A stretch of 20,676 bases of DNA from JANMZR01 sp031383555 (GTDB taxonomy: Bacteria; Bacteroidota; Bacteroidia; Cytophagales; Spirosomataceae): NCBI GenBank assembly GCA_031383555.1, contig JANMZR010000026.1, positions 1 through 20,676 on the forward strand, written 5' to 3'. Shown piece after piece: positions 13,418-20,676 of this stretch. Position 1 is the first letter of the stretch, and every line of letters begins with the position of its first letter. The translations under genes were made by a program, and so were the position numbers. The notes beneath the pieces are model-generated. The model ran no database searches, was not told where the DNA came from, and was given only the letters and a program-made list of their open reading frames with translations.

Positions 13418-14395
13418 ATGACTTTCAACATGCCTCGTCGCCCACGCCGCCTTCGCCAATCGCCAGTAATAAGAGCAATGGTTGAAGAAAATACTTTGAG
13501 CTTAAATGACCTTATTTTTCCTATGTTTCTTTTGGAAGGCCAACAAAAAGCGGTTGAAATAAAGTCAATGCCGGGTATTTTCAAATATAGTTTAGATACT
13601 TTAACTGATGAAATAGGTAGTTGTATCGACTTGGGAATCAATGCCTTCTGCCTTTTTCCAAACCTATCTGACGACAAAAAAGATAAGTTTGCAATTGAAA
13701 GCCATAGAGCAGGCAGCTTATATTTGGAGGCAATAAATTCTATCAAAAATAAATACCCAGAAGCATGCATTATGACTGATGTAGCTATGGATCCGTATAG
13801 TTCAGATGGGCATGATGGTTTGGTTGAAAATGGGAAAATATTAAATGATGAAACCCTTGAGATATTGGGTAAAATGACTCTTGCCCAAGCCGAGGCGGGT
13901 GCCGATATAATTGGACCCTCTGATATGATGGATGGGCGGGTTGGTTATTTGAGGGATATTTTGGATGATGAGAACTTTACAGATGTGAGCATAATGTCTT
14001 ACACTGCCAAATATGCTTCAGCTTTTTATGGCCCTTTTCGTGATGCCCTGGACTCAGCACCTAAATTTGGCGATAAGAAAACTTACCAAATGAATCCTGC
14101 AAATAGCCGTGAAGCATTGATTGAAGCCGAACTTGATTATGATGAAGGGGCTGATTTTCTGATGGTTAAGCCAGCACTCGCCTATTTGGATATTATAAAA
14201 TTATTGAATCAAAATTTTGATATTCCAATTGCCGCCTACAACGTTTCGGGGGAGTATGCAATGATAAAAGCTGCCTCTCAAAACGGCTGGATTGATGGCC
14301 AAAAAGCCATGATAGAAAGCCTAACTTCCATGAAAAGAGCAGGTGCAAAGGTGATATTGACCTATTTTGCTAAGGAAATTGCACTTTTAAAGTAG
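13418..14395 (+). CDS. hemB: Delta-aminolevulinic acid dehydratase (porphobilinogen synthase)
   Basis: This 325-residue enzyme joins two 5-aminolevulinate molecules into porphobilinogen, the second dedicated step of tetrapyrrole synthesis. Both Schiff-base lysines are present: Lys198 (SYTAKYASAFYGPFRDA) and Lys251 (FLMVKPALAYLD). The region that carries the three zinc-binding cysteines in yeast-type enzymes reads DVAMDPYSSDGHDG, so it belongs to the Cys-less group that does not use the catalytic zinc. MNPANSREAL and AAYNVSGEYAMIKAA are characteristic. ATG at 13418 is used; Met5 (MPRRPRRLR) is an equally plausible start because many homologues begin near there. It is the first gene of a plus-strand run. 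Confidence 0.96.
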   Translation: MTFNMPRRPRRLRQSPVIRAMVEENTLSLNDLIFPMFLLEGQQKAVEIKSMPGIFKYSLDTLTDEIGSCIDLGINAFCLFPNLSDDKKDKFAIESHRAGSLYLEAINSIKNKYPEACIMTDVAMDPYSSDGHDGLVENGKILNDETLEILGKMTLAQAEAGADIIGPSDMMDGRVGYLRDILDDENFTDVSIMSYTAKYASAFYGPFRDALDSAPKFGDKKTYQMNPANSREALIEAELDYDEGADFLMVKPALAYLDIIKLLNQNFDIPIAAYNVSGEYAMIKAASQNGWIDGQKAMIESLTSMKRAGAKVILTYFAKEIALLK

Positions 14396-14404
14396 TATAA
14401 AAAG

Positions 14405-14453
14405 TAAACTCCATAATTGCGACTTTAACTCGCAACTTACAATTCATAACTAA
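14405..14453 (+). repeat. Period-7 array before the pyrC start
   Basis: Seven consecutive degenerate heptamers can be read: TAAACTC, CATAATT, GCGACTT, TAACTCG, CAACTTA, CAATTCA, TAACTAA. The array ends four bases before the ATG at 14458 and fills nearly the whole gap after hemB. Confidence 0.5.
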
Positions 14454-14457
14454 GGCC

Positions 14458-15789
14458 ATGTCAATTCTAATTCTAAACGCCAAAATAGTAAACGAAGGAA
14501 AAACCTTAGAAGCTGATGTTTTAGTAAAAAATGGTCGGATTGAAAAAATTGGAAACCTTCAGTACCTTAATGCTGAAAAAGTTATTGATGCAAAAGGTAA
14601 TTATTTGATACCTGGTTTGATAGATGACCAAGTGCACTTTCGTGAGCCTGGCCTCACCTATAAAGCTACTATTGGTTCAGAGGCAGCAGCAGCAGTGTCT
14701 GGGGGTGTCACAAGCTTTATGGAAATGCCAAATACCGTTCCTAATGCTCTGACGCAAAGCCTTTTGCAAGATAAATATGATATTGCATCAAAAAGCTCAT
14801 TGGCTAATTATAGTTTTTTTATGGGCTGCTCAAACAACAATTTAGAGGAGGCATTAAAGTCAAACCCTAAAACAATTTGCGGCTTAAAAATATTTATGGG
14901 CTCCTCAACAGGTAATATGTTAGTTGATGAGCCTTCCGTTTTAGAAGCTTATTTTGCGAATAGCCCTATGCTTATTGCCACTCATTGCGAAGATGAAGCA
15001 ACCATAAAAGCTAATATTGAAATTTATAAGCAGAAATATGGTGATAATCCACCCGCATCGGTACATCCATTAATTAGGAATACTGAGGCTTGTGTAAAGT
15101 CGACCGATTTAGCAATTTCTCTAGCCAAAAAACACAATACTCGACTTCATATTTTGCATATTTCCACCGCTGAAGAGGCTTTAAAATTTGAAATTTCTCA
15201 AGCAGGAATTGAAAAAAGAATAACTGCGGAAGCCTGTGTACATCATTTATGGTTTGATGCAACTGATTATGATCGACTGGGTAATCAAATTAAGTGCAAC
15301 CCTGCTATAAAAGCTGATGGTAATAAACAGGCTATTTTAACGGCTGTTTTGGACAATCGCATCGATGTAATAGCGACTGATCATGCTCCACATACTTGGG
15401 AGGAAAAGCAAAACAACTATTGGAATGCGCCGTCGGGCTTGCCACTTGTGCAACATTCCTTACAAATGATGTTGGAATTTGTACTTCAAGGGAAGCTTGC
15501 TATTGAGCGAATGGTTGAAAAAATGTGCCATACACCAGCTGATATTTTCCAGATTTCGGAAAGAGGCTACATTAGAGAAGGCTATTGGGCTGATTTAGTA
15601 ATTGTTGATCCAAATTTGCAATATACTGTAAATGAGGCGAATATACTGTATAAATGTGGTTGGTCGCCACTAAAAGGACAAACTTTTAAAAACAGCATAA
15701 GCCATACAATTGTTTCAGGAAACCTGGTTTGGGAGAATGGCAAATTGATCAGAAATAAAATGGGCCAACGACTTGTATTTAATCGGTAA
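14458..15789 (+). CDS. pyrC: Dihydroorotase (class I type)
   Basis: The 443-residue amidohydrolase fits dihydroorotase, which closes carbamoyl-aspartate to dihydroorotate in pyrimidine synthesis. The metal site is readable: Asp57-Gln58-Val59-His60-Phe61-Arg62, carbamylated Lys144 (GLKIFMGSSTG), His176 (THCEDE), His234 (LHILHIS) and Asp308 (ATDHAPH). The usual HxH has Gln at the first position (QVH), which I recall as common in Bacteroidota dihydroorotases, so it need not mean loss of activity. Arg62 and Asn92 of the substrate site are kept. The gene follows hemB by about 60 bp. Its 3' end overlaps the convergent small gene by 11 bp. Allantoinase or hydantoinase is less likely. Confidence 0.9.
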   Translation: MSILILNAKIVNEGKTLEADVLVKNGRIEKIGNLQYLNAEKVIDAKGNYLIPGLIDDQVHFREPGLTYKATIGSEAAAAVSGGVTSFMEMPNTVPNALTQSLLQDKYDIASKSSLANYSFFMGCSNNNLEEALKSNPKTICGLKIFMGSSTGNMLVDEPSVLEAYFANSPMLIATHCEDEATIKANIEIYKQKYGDNPPASVHPLIRNTEACVKSTDLAISLAKKHNTRLHILHISTAEEALKFEISQAGIEKRITAEACVHHLWFDATDYDRLGNQIKCNPAIKADGNKQAILTAVLDNRIDVIATDHAPHTWEEKQNNYWNAPSGLPLVQHSLQMMLEFVLQGKLAIERMVEKMCHTPADIFQISERGYIREGYWADLVIVDPNLQYTVNEANILYKCGWSPLKGQTFKNSISHTIVSGNLVWENGKLIRNKMGQRLVFNR

Positions 15790-16015
15790 CCAAAGGCTTT
15801 ACATTTTTTTTTCGGAGTGTAATTGCTGAAAATACTGACTTTAATATTGATTTGTATATTTTTCCAAATTGTTCATAACACCATTTTTTCAGTAGTAACA
15901 AGTCTGCTTTTATTAATTGTTTGATGGCTTTCCGGAGCTCTTTTTCAAATAATTTGGCATCAAAACTTACTTTTTGAAGTATAATTTTGAAATATTCTAG
16001 AAGGGTAATTGTCAT
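15779..16015 (-). CDS. Small conserved-looking hypothetical protein
   Basis: From ATG at 16013-16015 this frame encodes 78 residues beginning MTITLLEYFKIILQKVSFD. It has the look of a real helical protein: LFEKELRKAIKQL, then LLLLKKWCYEQFGKIY. I recall short Bacteroidota hypotheticals with this VSFD..LFEKEL...WC..FG layout, but cannot name a family. The frame also extends upstream to an ATG at 16105 that would overlap the BatD-like gene; that Lys/Phe-rich extension looks non-coding, so the shorter start is preferred. It runs antisense to its neighbours and its stop overlaps the end of pyrC by 11 bp. No function can be assigned. Confidence 0.6.
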   Translation of the reverse strand: MTITLLEYFKIILQKVSFDAKLFEKELRKAIKQLIKADLLLLKKWCYEQFGKIYKSILKSVFSAITLRKKNVKPLVTD

Positions 16016-16082
16016 TTCTAAATTAATTAAAGGTTTAATAAAAATTTGCTTAGTTTTCTTTTTTTGTAATATAAAATAAACG

Positions 16083-17516
16083 ATGAAATTTAAGAAAAAT
16101 TTCAATATTTTCTTCTTTTTTTTATTATTATTTCAACCTATTTTTTCTTTTTCACAAGAGAAAAGACCGGTTATTGAAATTGGTGCAAATCAAATAAAAT
16201 TAAACGACCTTTTTTTAGTTTCAATAACCATAAAAGATAATGAAAATAGGCCTAATTGTGTTTTTCCGGAGTTGAATGGATTTAAAAAAAGAACCAATTC
16301 CTATTCCAAAATTCCAGTTATAATTAATGGAAAAGCTACTTTTGATCAAAAATTTACCCAAGAATATTTACCTTCAAAGGTAGGCAACTTTGCATTTTCA
16401 TTAGGGAAGATTCAAGTGGATGCTGATGTAGTAATTATTCCAAACTTTACAGTCAATGTGGCTGCTTCTGAACTTGAAAATACTGAAGAAAATTTCAAAG
16501 ATTTTATTGATGGAAGTGCCTACGAATTTGTGGATGTTAAAGATGATGCTTTTTTTGCAATTACAACAAATAAGCTGAAGCCTTATGTAGGCGAAGGAAT
16601 ATTAGTTACTCTTGCATTTTATATTGCTCAAAACAATAAAGCAGAATTGAATTTTATTAATGAAAACGCACAATTAGACGACATTATGCAAAAAATAAGG
16701 CCAAAAAACTGTTGGGAAGAAAACCTAAGAATATCTGAAATAAAAGCTAAAATGATTAATATTGGAAGCAACAAATATTTCCAATATAAAATAGCGCAAT
16801 CCATATATTATCCACTCAATAATCAGCCGATAACCATACCAACACAACGGTGGCAAATGCTCAAATATAAAATTGCAAAAGACCAAGAGGTGAGCAAAAG
16901 TAAGAAAGAAGATTTTAAAACATATTTCTCAAAACCTATTTCAATCAGGCCAATTTTACTACCAAAAAGTAGTTTGGTAACCACTGATAATGTTGGTGAT
17001 TTTGAAATAGAGGAATTTATTGAAAAAGAAATAGTTCAAACAGGGCGAAGCTTTAAATACACAATAATTATAAAAGGAAATGGAAGTATTAGAAATATTA
17101 AGTTTCCGGAGATGCTTAGCGATTCACTTTTTGAAATATATGAACCATCAATAAATTTGACTAAATCTTACAATTTGGGAAAACTTATAGAAGAAAAGTC
17201 TTTTAACTTCGATATTGTGCCTAAATTTGCAGGAAATTTTAGTTTAAAAAACTATTTTTCAATTGATTATTTCAATACTCGTACCCAAAAATATGAAGTT
17301 TTAAAGGCTCAAAAGTCGATAGAGGTAGTTGGCAGTGATATAGCTAGTGACGAAAAACCTATTTCTACAGAAAATGATTTATTTGAAAATCTGGGAGCGT
17401 TAAATAGTGAGGAAAGTAGTATCGAATTTCGTGAATTGATCATCAAATTGTCAAATTTTTTAATTGTTTCCATGTTAATTGCCATGGTTTATATATTTTG
17501 GCCTAACAAAAAGTAA
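16083..17516 (+). CDS. BatD-like membrane-anchored protein
   Basis: The 477-residue protein has a signal peptide (about 1-24), a long beta-rich exported region and one transmembrane helix near the C-terminus (about 452-472) with a short Lys-rich end. The N-terminal part, with an Ig-like LNDLFLVSITIK, then FPELNGFKKRTNSYSK and FTQEYLPSKVGNF, matches the BatD (oxygen tolerance, Bacteroides aerotolerance) family. A second similar module follows around 140-250 and a third around 300-420. BatD usually lies in a bat operon with VWA and MoxR proteins; none of those are here, so this is a stand-alone member. Its stop is 5 bp before aroC, so the two are probably co-transcribed. Its partner is unknown. 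Confidence 0.72.
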   Translation: MKFKKNFNIFFFFLLLFQPIFSFSQEKRPVIEIGANQIKLNDLFLVSITIKDNENRPNCVFPELNGFKKRTNSYSKIPVIINGKATFDQKFTQEYLPSKVGNFAFSLGKIQVDADVVIIPNFTVNVAASELENTEENFKDFIDGSAYEFVDVKDDAFFAITTNKLKPYVGEGILVTLAFYIAQNNKAELNFINENAQLDDIMQKIRPKNCWEENLRISEIKAKMINIGSNKYFQYKIAQSIYYPLNNQPITIPTQRWQMLKYKIAKDQEVSKSKKEDFKTYFSKPISIRPILLPKSSLVTTDNVGDFEIEEFIEKEIVQTGRSFKYTIIIKGNGSIRNIKFPEMLSDSLFEIYEPSINLTKSYNLGKLIEEKSFNFDIVPKFAGNFSLKNYFSIDYFNTRTQKYEVLKAQKSIEVVGSDIASDEKPISTENDLFENLGALNSEESSIEFRELIIKLSNFLIVSMLIAMVYIFWPNKK

Positions 17517-17521
17517 ATTTA

Positions 17522-18598
17522 ATGAGTAGCACATACGGTAAAATTTTTAGTATTTCAACTTTTGGTGAATCGCATGGCAATGCCATTGGGGTAGTGATTG
17601 ATGGCTGTCCTTCAGGAGTAGATTTTGATATGCAATTTATTCAAAATGAGCTAGATAGAAGAAAACCAGGCCAGTCACGCATAACCACTCAAAGAAAAGA
17701 AGCTGATGAATTTCAGGTGCTTTCAGGTGTATTTGAAGGCCTAACTACCGGCACACCCATTGCCATATTAATTATTAATCAAGACCAACGGTCAAAAGAT
17801 TATTCGCATATTGCTCAGCAATATCGGCCATCCCATGCCGACTTTACGTATCAAGCAAAATATGGAATAAGAGATTATAGAGGTGGTGGCCGAAGCTCAG
17901 CACGAGAAACAGCCGCAAGAGTTGCTGCTGGAGCTTTGGCTAAGTTAATTTTGAAAAAAATAGGAGTTACTATTACTGCTTATGTTTCAAAAGTTGGGAA
18001 GTTGGCGCTAAATCAGGATTATCATGAGCTTAATTTGGCCTTAGCTGAAGAAAATGCAGTGCGCTGCCCAGACCCTCAAATGGCGCAAGAAATGTTTGAC
18101 TATATCGATAAAATAAGAAAAGACGGCGACTCAGTTGGCGGAGTAGTTTCATGTGTATGTACAGGTGTGCCCGTGGGCTTAGGCGAGCCAGTCTTTGATA
18201 AATTACATGCCGAATTAGGAAAAGCAATGTTGAGCATCAATGCTGTAAAAGGGTTTGAATATGGCTCTGGTTTTAAAGGAATTGAAATGCTGGGTTCGGA
18301 ACATAATGATGAATTTTTGCAAACCGATGGCCAAGTTTCAACAAAGTCGAACCATTCGGGGGGAATTCAAGGGGGCATTTCTAACGGTGCTGATATTTAC
18401 TTTAACGTGGCTTTTAAGCCAGTGGCCACCATTATGAAAGACCAAGAAAGTATCGATTCAGAAGGTAATGCCGTTATAGTTTCTGGTAAAGGCCGCCACG
18501 ACCCATGCGTGGTGCCACGAGCTGTGCCAATAGTTGAAGCTATGGCCGCACTCGTATTAGTCGATTTCTACTTAAGAGATAAGGCTATAAGATTTTAA
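17522..18598 (+). CDS. aroC: Chorismate synthase
   Basis: This 358-residue enzyme removes phosphate from EPSP to give chorismate, the last step of the shikimate pathway, and needs reduced FMN. All family signatures are present: STFGESHG with His18, DRRKPGQS at 45-52, RPSHADFTYQAKYG followed by RGGGRSSARETA, SNHSGGIQGGISNG, and GRHDPCVVPRAVP near the end. Length and both ends are normal for the monofunctional bacterial form. The start is 5 bp after the BatD-like stop. No frameshift or missing key residue is seen. Confidence 0.97.
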   Translation: MSSTYGKIFSISTFGESHGNAIGVVIDGCPSGVDFDMQFIQNELDRRKPGQSRITTQRKEADEFQVLSGVFEGLTTGTPIAILIINQDQRSKDYSHIAQQYRPSHADFTYQAKYGIRDYRGGGRSSARETAARVAAGALAKLILKKIGVTITAYVSKVGKLALNQDYHELNLALAEENAVRCPDPQMAQEMFDYIDKIRKDGDSVGGVVSCVCTGVPVGLGEPVFDKLHAELGKAMLSINAVKGFEYGSGFKGIEMLGSEHNDEFLQTDGQVSTKSNHSGGIQGGISNGADIYFNVAFKPVATIMKDQESIDSEGNAVIVSGKGRHDPCVVPRAVPIVEAMAALVLVDFYLRDKAIRF

Positions 18599-18624
18599 TT
18601 TTCATCAATTTTCTATCAAAATAA

Positions 18625-18659
18625 GATTTCTAATTTCAGATTTCTAATTTCTAATTTTA
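18625..18659 (+). repeat. Period-7 array (TCTAATT) before the ABC-F start
   Basis: Heptamers TCTAATT, TCAGATT, TCTAATT, TCTAATT and a degenerate TTAACAA lie in tandem; equally, a 14-bp unit starting GATTTCTAATTTC occurs at 18625-18638 and 18639-18652. The array ends just before the GTG start at 18666. Confidence 0.55.
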
Positions 18660-18665
18660 ACAAAA

Positions 18666-20528
18666 GTGAATTACTTATCAGGTGAAAACCTCTCAAAAAC
18701 ATTCGGTGACCGCTACCTATTTAAAAACCTTAATTTTGGTATATCAAAAGGCGATAAAATAGCATTAGTTGGTGCCAATGGTACAGGCAAAACTACTTTA
18801 TTGAATATATTGGCAGGCAAAATTGACCCAGAAACTGGCGGAAATATCAGTACAAGAAGAGGTATTACTGTCGGTTATTTATCTCAAAATCCAGAATTCG
18901 ACGAGTCTCTATCGGTAATGGATACTCTTTTTGAAGGGAATACACCTGTTATTCAGGCCATAAAAATGTATGAAAAGGCTATGATTTCACATGATAATGA
19001 TGCCCTTTCGGACGCCCTTATTGCCATGGAAGAAAACCAAGCATGGGATTATGAAAGTAAAGTGGAGCAAATTCTGGGGAAATTAGGCATACACGATTTA
19101 GAAAAACCAGTTTCACAACTGTCTGGTGGTCAGCGTAAAAGAGTAGCCATGGCCAGAATTTTGATTGAGGAACCCGACCTCATGATGTTTGATGAGCCAA
19201 CTAACCATCTTGATTTGGACACAATTGAATGGCTAGAACAAAGCCTTTCGGCAACAAATATTACTGTGCTTTTAGTTACCCACGATAGGTACTTTTTAGA
19301 TAAAGTTTGTAACCAAATTGTTGAGCTGGACAACGGCAAAATGTTCAGTTATAAAGGAAATTATTCTTATTTTTTGGAGAAAAAAGCTGAACGAGAACTC
19401 ATTGAGGGAGCCGAAATGGATAAAGCCAAAAATCTTTTCAAAAAGGAATTGGATTGGATGCGCCGCCAGCCACAAGCTCGAAGCACCAAGGCACAATACC
19501 GGATTGATGCCTTTCACGAAATTGAAGAAAAAGTATCGGGCAAAAAGGACACTTCTGGCGTAACACTGAACGTAAAAATGACACGCCAAGGTAGTAAAAT
19601 TCTGGAAATGAACCATTTATCTAAGTCTTTTGATGGCAAAAAAATGGTTGATAATTTTAGTTATGTATTTAAAAGAGGCGATAGGATAGGGGTGATCGGT
19701 AAAAATGGAGTGGGTAAATCTACCTTTTTAAATTTACTTACTCAGGTTTTAGCTCCAGATTCAGGAACAATTGAGCAAGGTGAAACCACCACATTTGGTT
19801 ATTATACTCAAAGCGATTTCGAATTTAATGAGTCTCAACGTGTTATTGACATTATTACTGAAATAGCCGAAGTAGTAACTGTGGGCACTGGTGAAACTAT
19901 TTCTGCATCTCTGTTTTTAACTCATTTTAAGTTTGAACCTAAAGTGCAATATAATTTGGTTTCAAAGCTTTCTGGTGGCGAAAAACGCCGACTACAATTG
20001 ATGAAAGTGCTTATAAAAAATCCAAATTTCTTAATTTTGGATGAGCCAACTAACGATTTAGACATACTTACATTGAATATTCTTGAAGACTTCCTTTTGG
20101 AATTTGGCGGTTGCTTATTATTGGTAAGTCACGATAGATACTTTATGGATAGGCTAGTTGAAAACTTATTTGTATTTGAAGGGGATGGGAAAATAAGGAA
20201 CTTTCCTGGAAACTATACCGACTATCGGGAAGCCCTTTCCAACGGCGAATTTGAGCAAAAAGAGAATAAAAAAACTCCAATAAATACTTCCATTGCTCAA
20301 AAAGAAGAGCCTAGCACGAAACGGAAGTTAAGTTATAAAGAGCAGCAAGAATTGGAACAGCTTGGCCTTGAAATAGAAAAAATAGAGAAAGAGAAAGCTG
20401 AATTAAATAAAAAAATAAACGCTGGAGAAACTGACTTTCAAATACTAAGCGAGATTGCTCAAAAAATAGACCATTTGAATAACCGTCAAAATCTGAAGGA
20501 ATTTCGGTGGTTAGAGTTGTCAGAATAA
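18666..20528 (+). CDS. ABC-F family ATPase, Uup-like
   Basis: The 620-residue protein has two ABC ATPase domains and no membrane segment. Domain 1 has Walker A GANGTGKTT (36-44), LSGGQRKRVAMAR, and MFDEPTNHLDLDT; domain 2 has GKNGVGKST, LSGGEKRRLQL and LDEPTNDLDILT. Between them lies the helical ABC-F linker (LFKKELDWMRRQPQARSTKA). The C-terminal 80 residues form a charged coiled coil like the ABC-F C-terminal domain. ABC-F proteins bind the ribosomal E-site region or, for Uup, affect DNA events; the linker and coiled-coil tail fit Uup. The start codon is GTG, supported because MNYLSGENLSKTFG matches the conserved N-terminus of relatives. It lies about 67 bp after aroC. Confidence 0.93.
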   Translation: MNYLSGENLSKTFGDRYLFKNLNFGISKGDKIALVGANGTGKTTLLNILAGKIDPETGGNISTRRGITVGYLSQNPEFDESLSVMDTLFEGNTPVIQAIKMYEKAMISHDNDALSDALIAMEENQAWDYESKVEQILGKLGIHDLEKPVSQLSGGQRKRVAMARILIEEPDLMMFDEPTNHLDLDTIEWLEQSLSATNITVLLVTHDRYFLDKVCNQIVELDNGKMFSYKGNYSYFLEKKAERELIEGAEMDKAKNLFKKELDWMRRQPQARSTKAQYRIDAFHEIEEKVSGKKDTSGVTLNVKMTRQGSKILEMNHLSKSFDGKKMVDNFSYVFKRGDRIGVIGKNGVGKSTFLNLLTQVLAPDSGTIEQGETTTFGYYTQSDFEFNESQRVIDIITEIAEVVTVGTGETISASLFLTHFKFEPKVQYNLVSKLSGGEKRRLQLMKVLIKNPNFLILDEPTNDLDILTLNILEDFLLEFGGCLLLVSHDRYFMDRLVENLFVFEGDGKIRNFPGNYTDYREALSNGEFEQKENKKTPINTSIAQKEEPSTKRKLSYKEQQELEQLGLEIEKIEKEKAELNKKINAGETDFQILSEIAQKIDHLNNRQNLKEFRWLELSE

Positions 20529-20580
20529 ATTTTATAGGCTTTGTTTAATTTAATATATGTTAAAATGCAAAACCCACCCC

Positions 20581-20676
20581 GCCGACTGCGTCAGGCACCC
20601 CTCCAAGGAGGGGATTTGGCCAATCCTTCCCTTGGGAAGGTGGCATTCTGGCAAAGCCGAATGACGGAAGGGGTCT
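20581..20676. repeat. Tandem-hairpin intergenic repeat, cut by window end
   Basis: Four inverted repeats follow one another: GCC-GAC/GTC-A-GGC at 20581-20596, CCCCTCCAAGGAGGGG at 20598-20613, CCTTCCCTTGGGAAGG at 20625-20640, and CATTC-T-GGC-AAA-GCCGAATG at 20644-20663. The block is GC-rich in an AT-rich genome and non-coding. I recall near-identical CCCCTCCAAGGAGGGG repeats in many Bacteroidota intergenic regions, so it is probably a REP-like dispersed element. Its right end is outside the window. Confidence 0.7.

Noticed and set aside
16016..16105. N-terminal extension of the small antisense gene to the ATG at 16105.
   Set aside because: The extra 30 residues are Phe/Lys/Ile-rich translation of AT-rich promoter DNA and overlap the start of the BatD-like gene. 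The ATG at 16015 opens the protein-like part.

Overview
The window looks like chromosomal DNA of a low-GC member of the Bacteroidota, most like the Cytophagales. Supporting signs are a protein with a type IX secretion C-terminal domain, the dihydroorotase variant usual in this phylum, absence of Shine-Dalgarno sequences, and promoter-like TTG / TAnnTTTG pairs (the Bacteroidota -33/-7 consensus). The genus cannot be named from sequence alone. There is no rRNA, tRNA, CRISPR array, transposase or phage gene.

Layout. (1) 1-254 is AT-rich and geneless, ending in two hairpins. (2) 255-2888 (+) is a three-gene cassette: a Tat-exported TIM-barrel sugar isomerase/lyase-like protein, a gluconate-5-dehydrogenase-like SDR and a DUF1080 lipoprotein; it suggests oxidised-sugar (possibly 3-keto-glycoside) catabolism. 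(3) 2918-7193 (-) is an accessory stretch: an SDR, an FAD-linked sugar-lactone/alditol-oxidase-like protein behind a TTG-started Bor-like lipoprotein, a two-helix channel-like membrane protein without a K+ filter, and a secreted protein with an EF-Tu-domain-2-like module whose reading frame is cut by an in-frame TAA. (4) 7394-9391 (-) carries an OmpA-family lipoprotein and the pyruvate dehydrogenase E1 beta subunit, with a clear promoter and terminator. (5) 9637-13250 holds an acidic T9SS-type secreted protein divergent from a histidine kinase/OmpR-type regulator pair. The 244-bp divergent region has five phased GTTAAA repeats between two promoter-like sequences. (6) 13418-20528 (+) is mostly core metabolism: hemB, pyrC, a BatD-like protein, aroC and an ABC-F ATPase, plus a small antisense gene overlapping the end of pyrC. 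(7) 20529-20676 ends in a tandem-hairpin intergenic repeat running off the window.

The most notable signals are the interrupted secreted protein (6309-7193), the phased repeat operator at 10609-10658, period-7 arrays directly upstream of three unrelated start codons, and the channel-like protein lacking a selectivity filter. No wholly new multi-gene system could be demonstrated.
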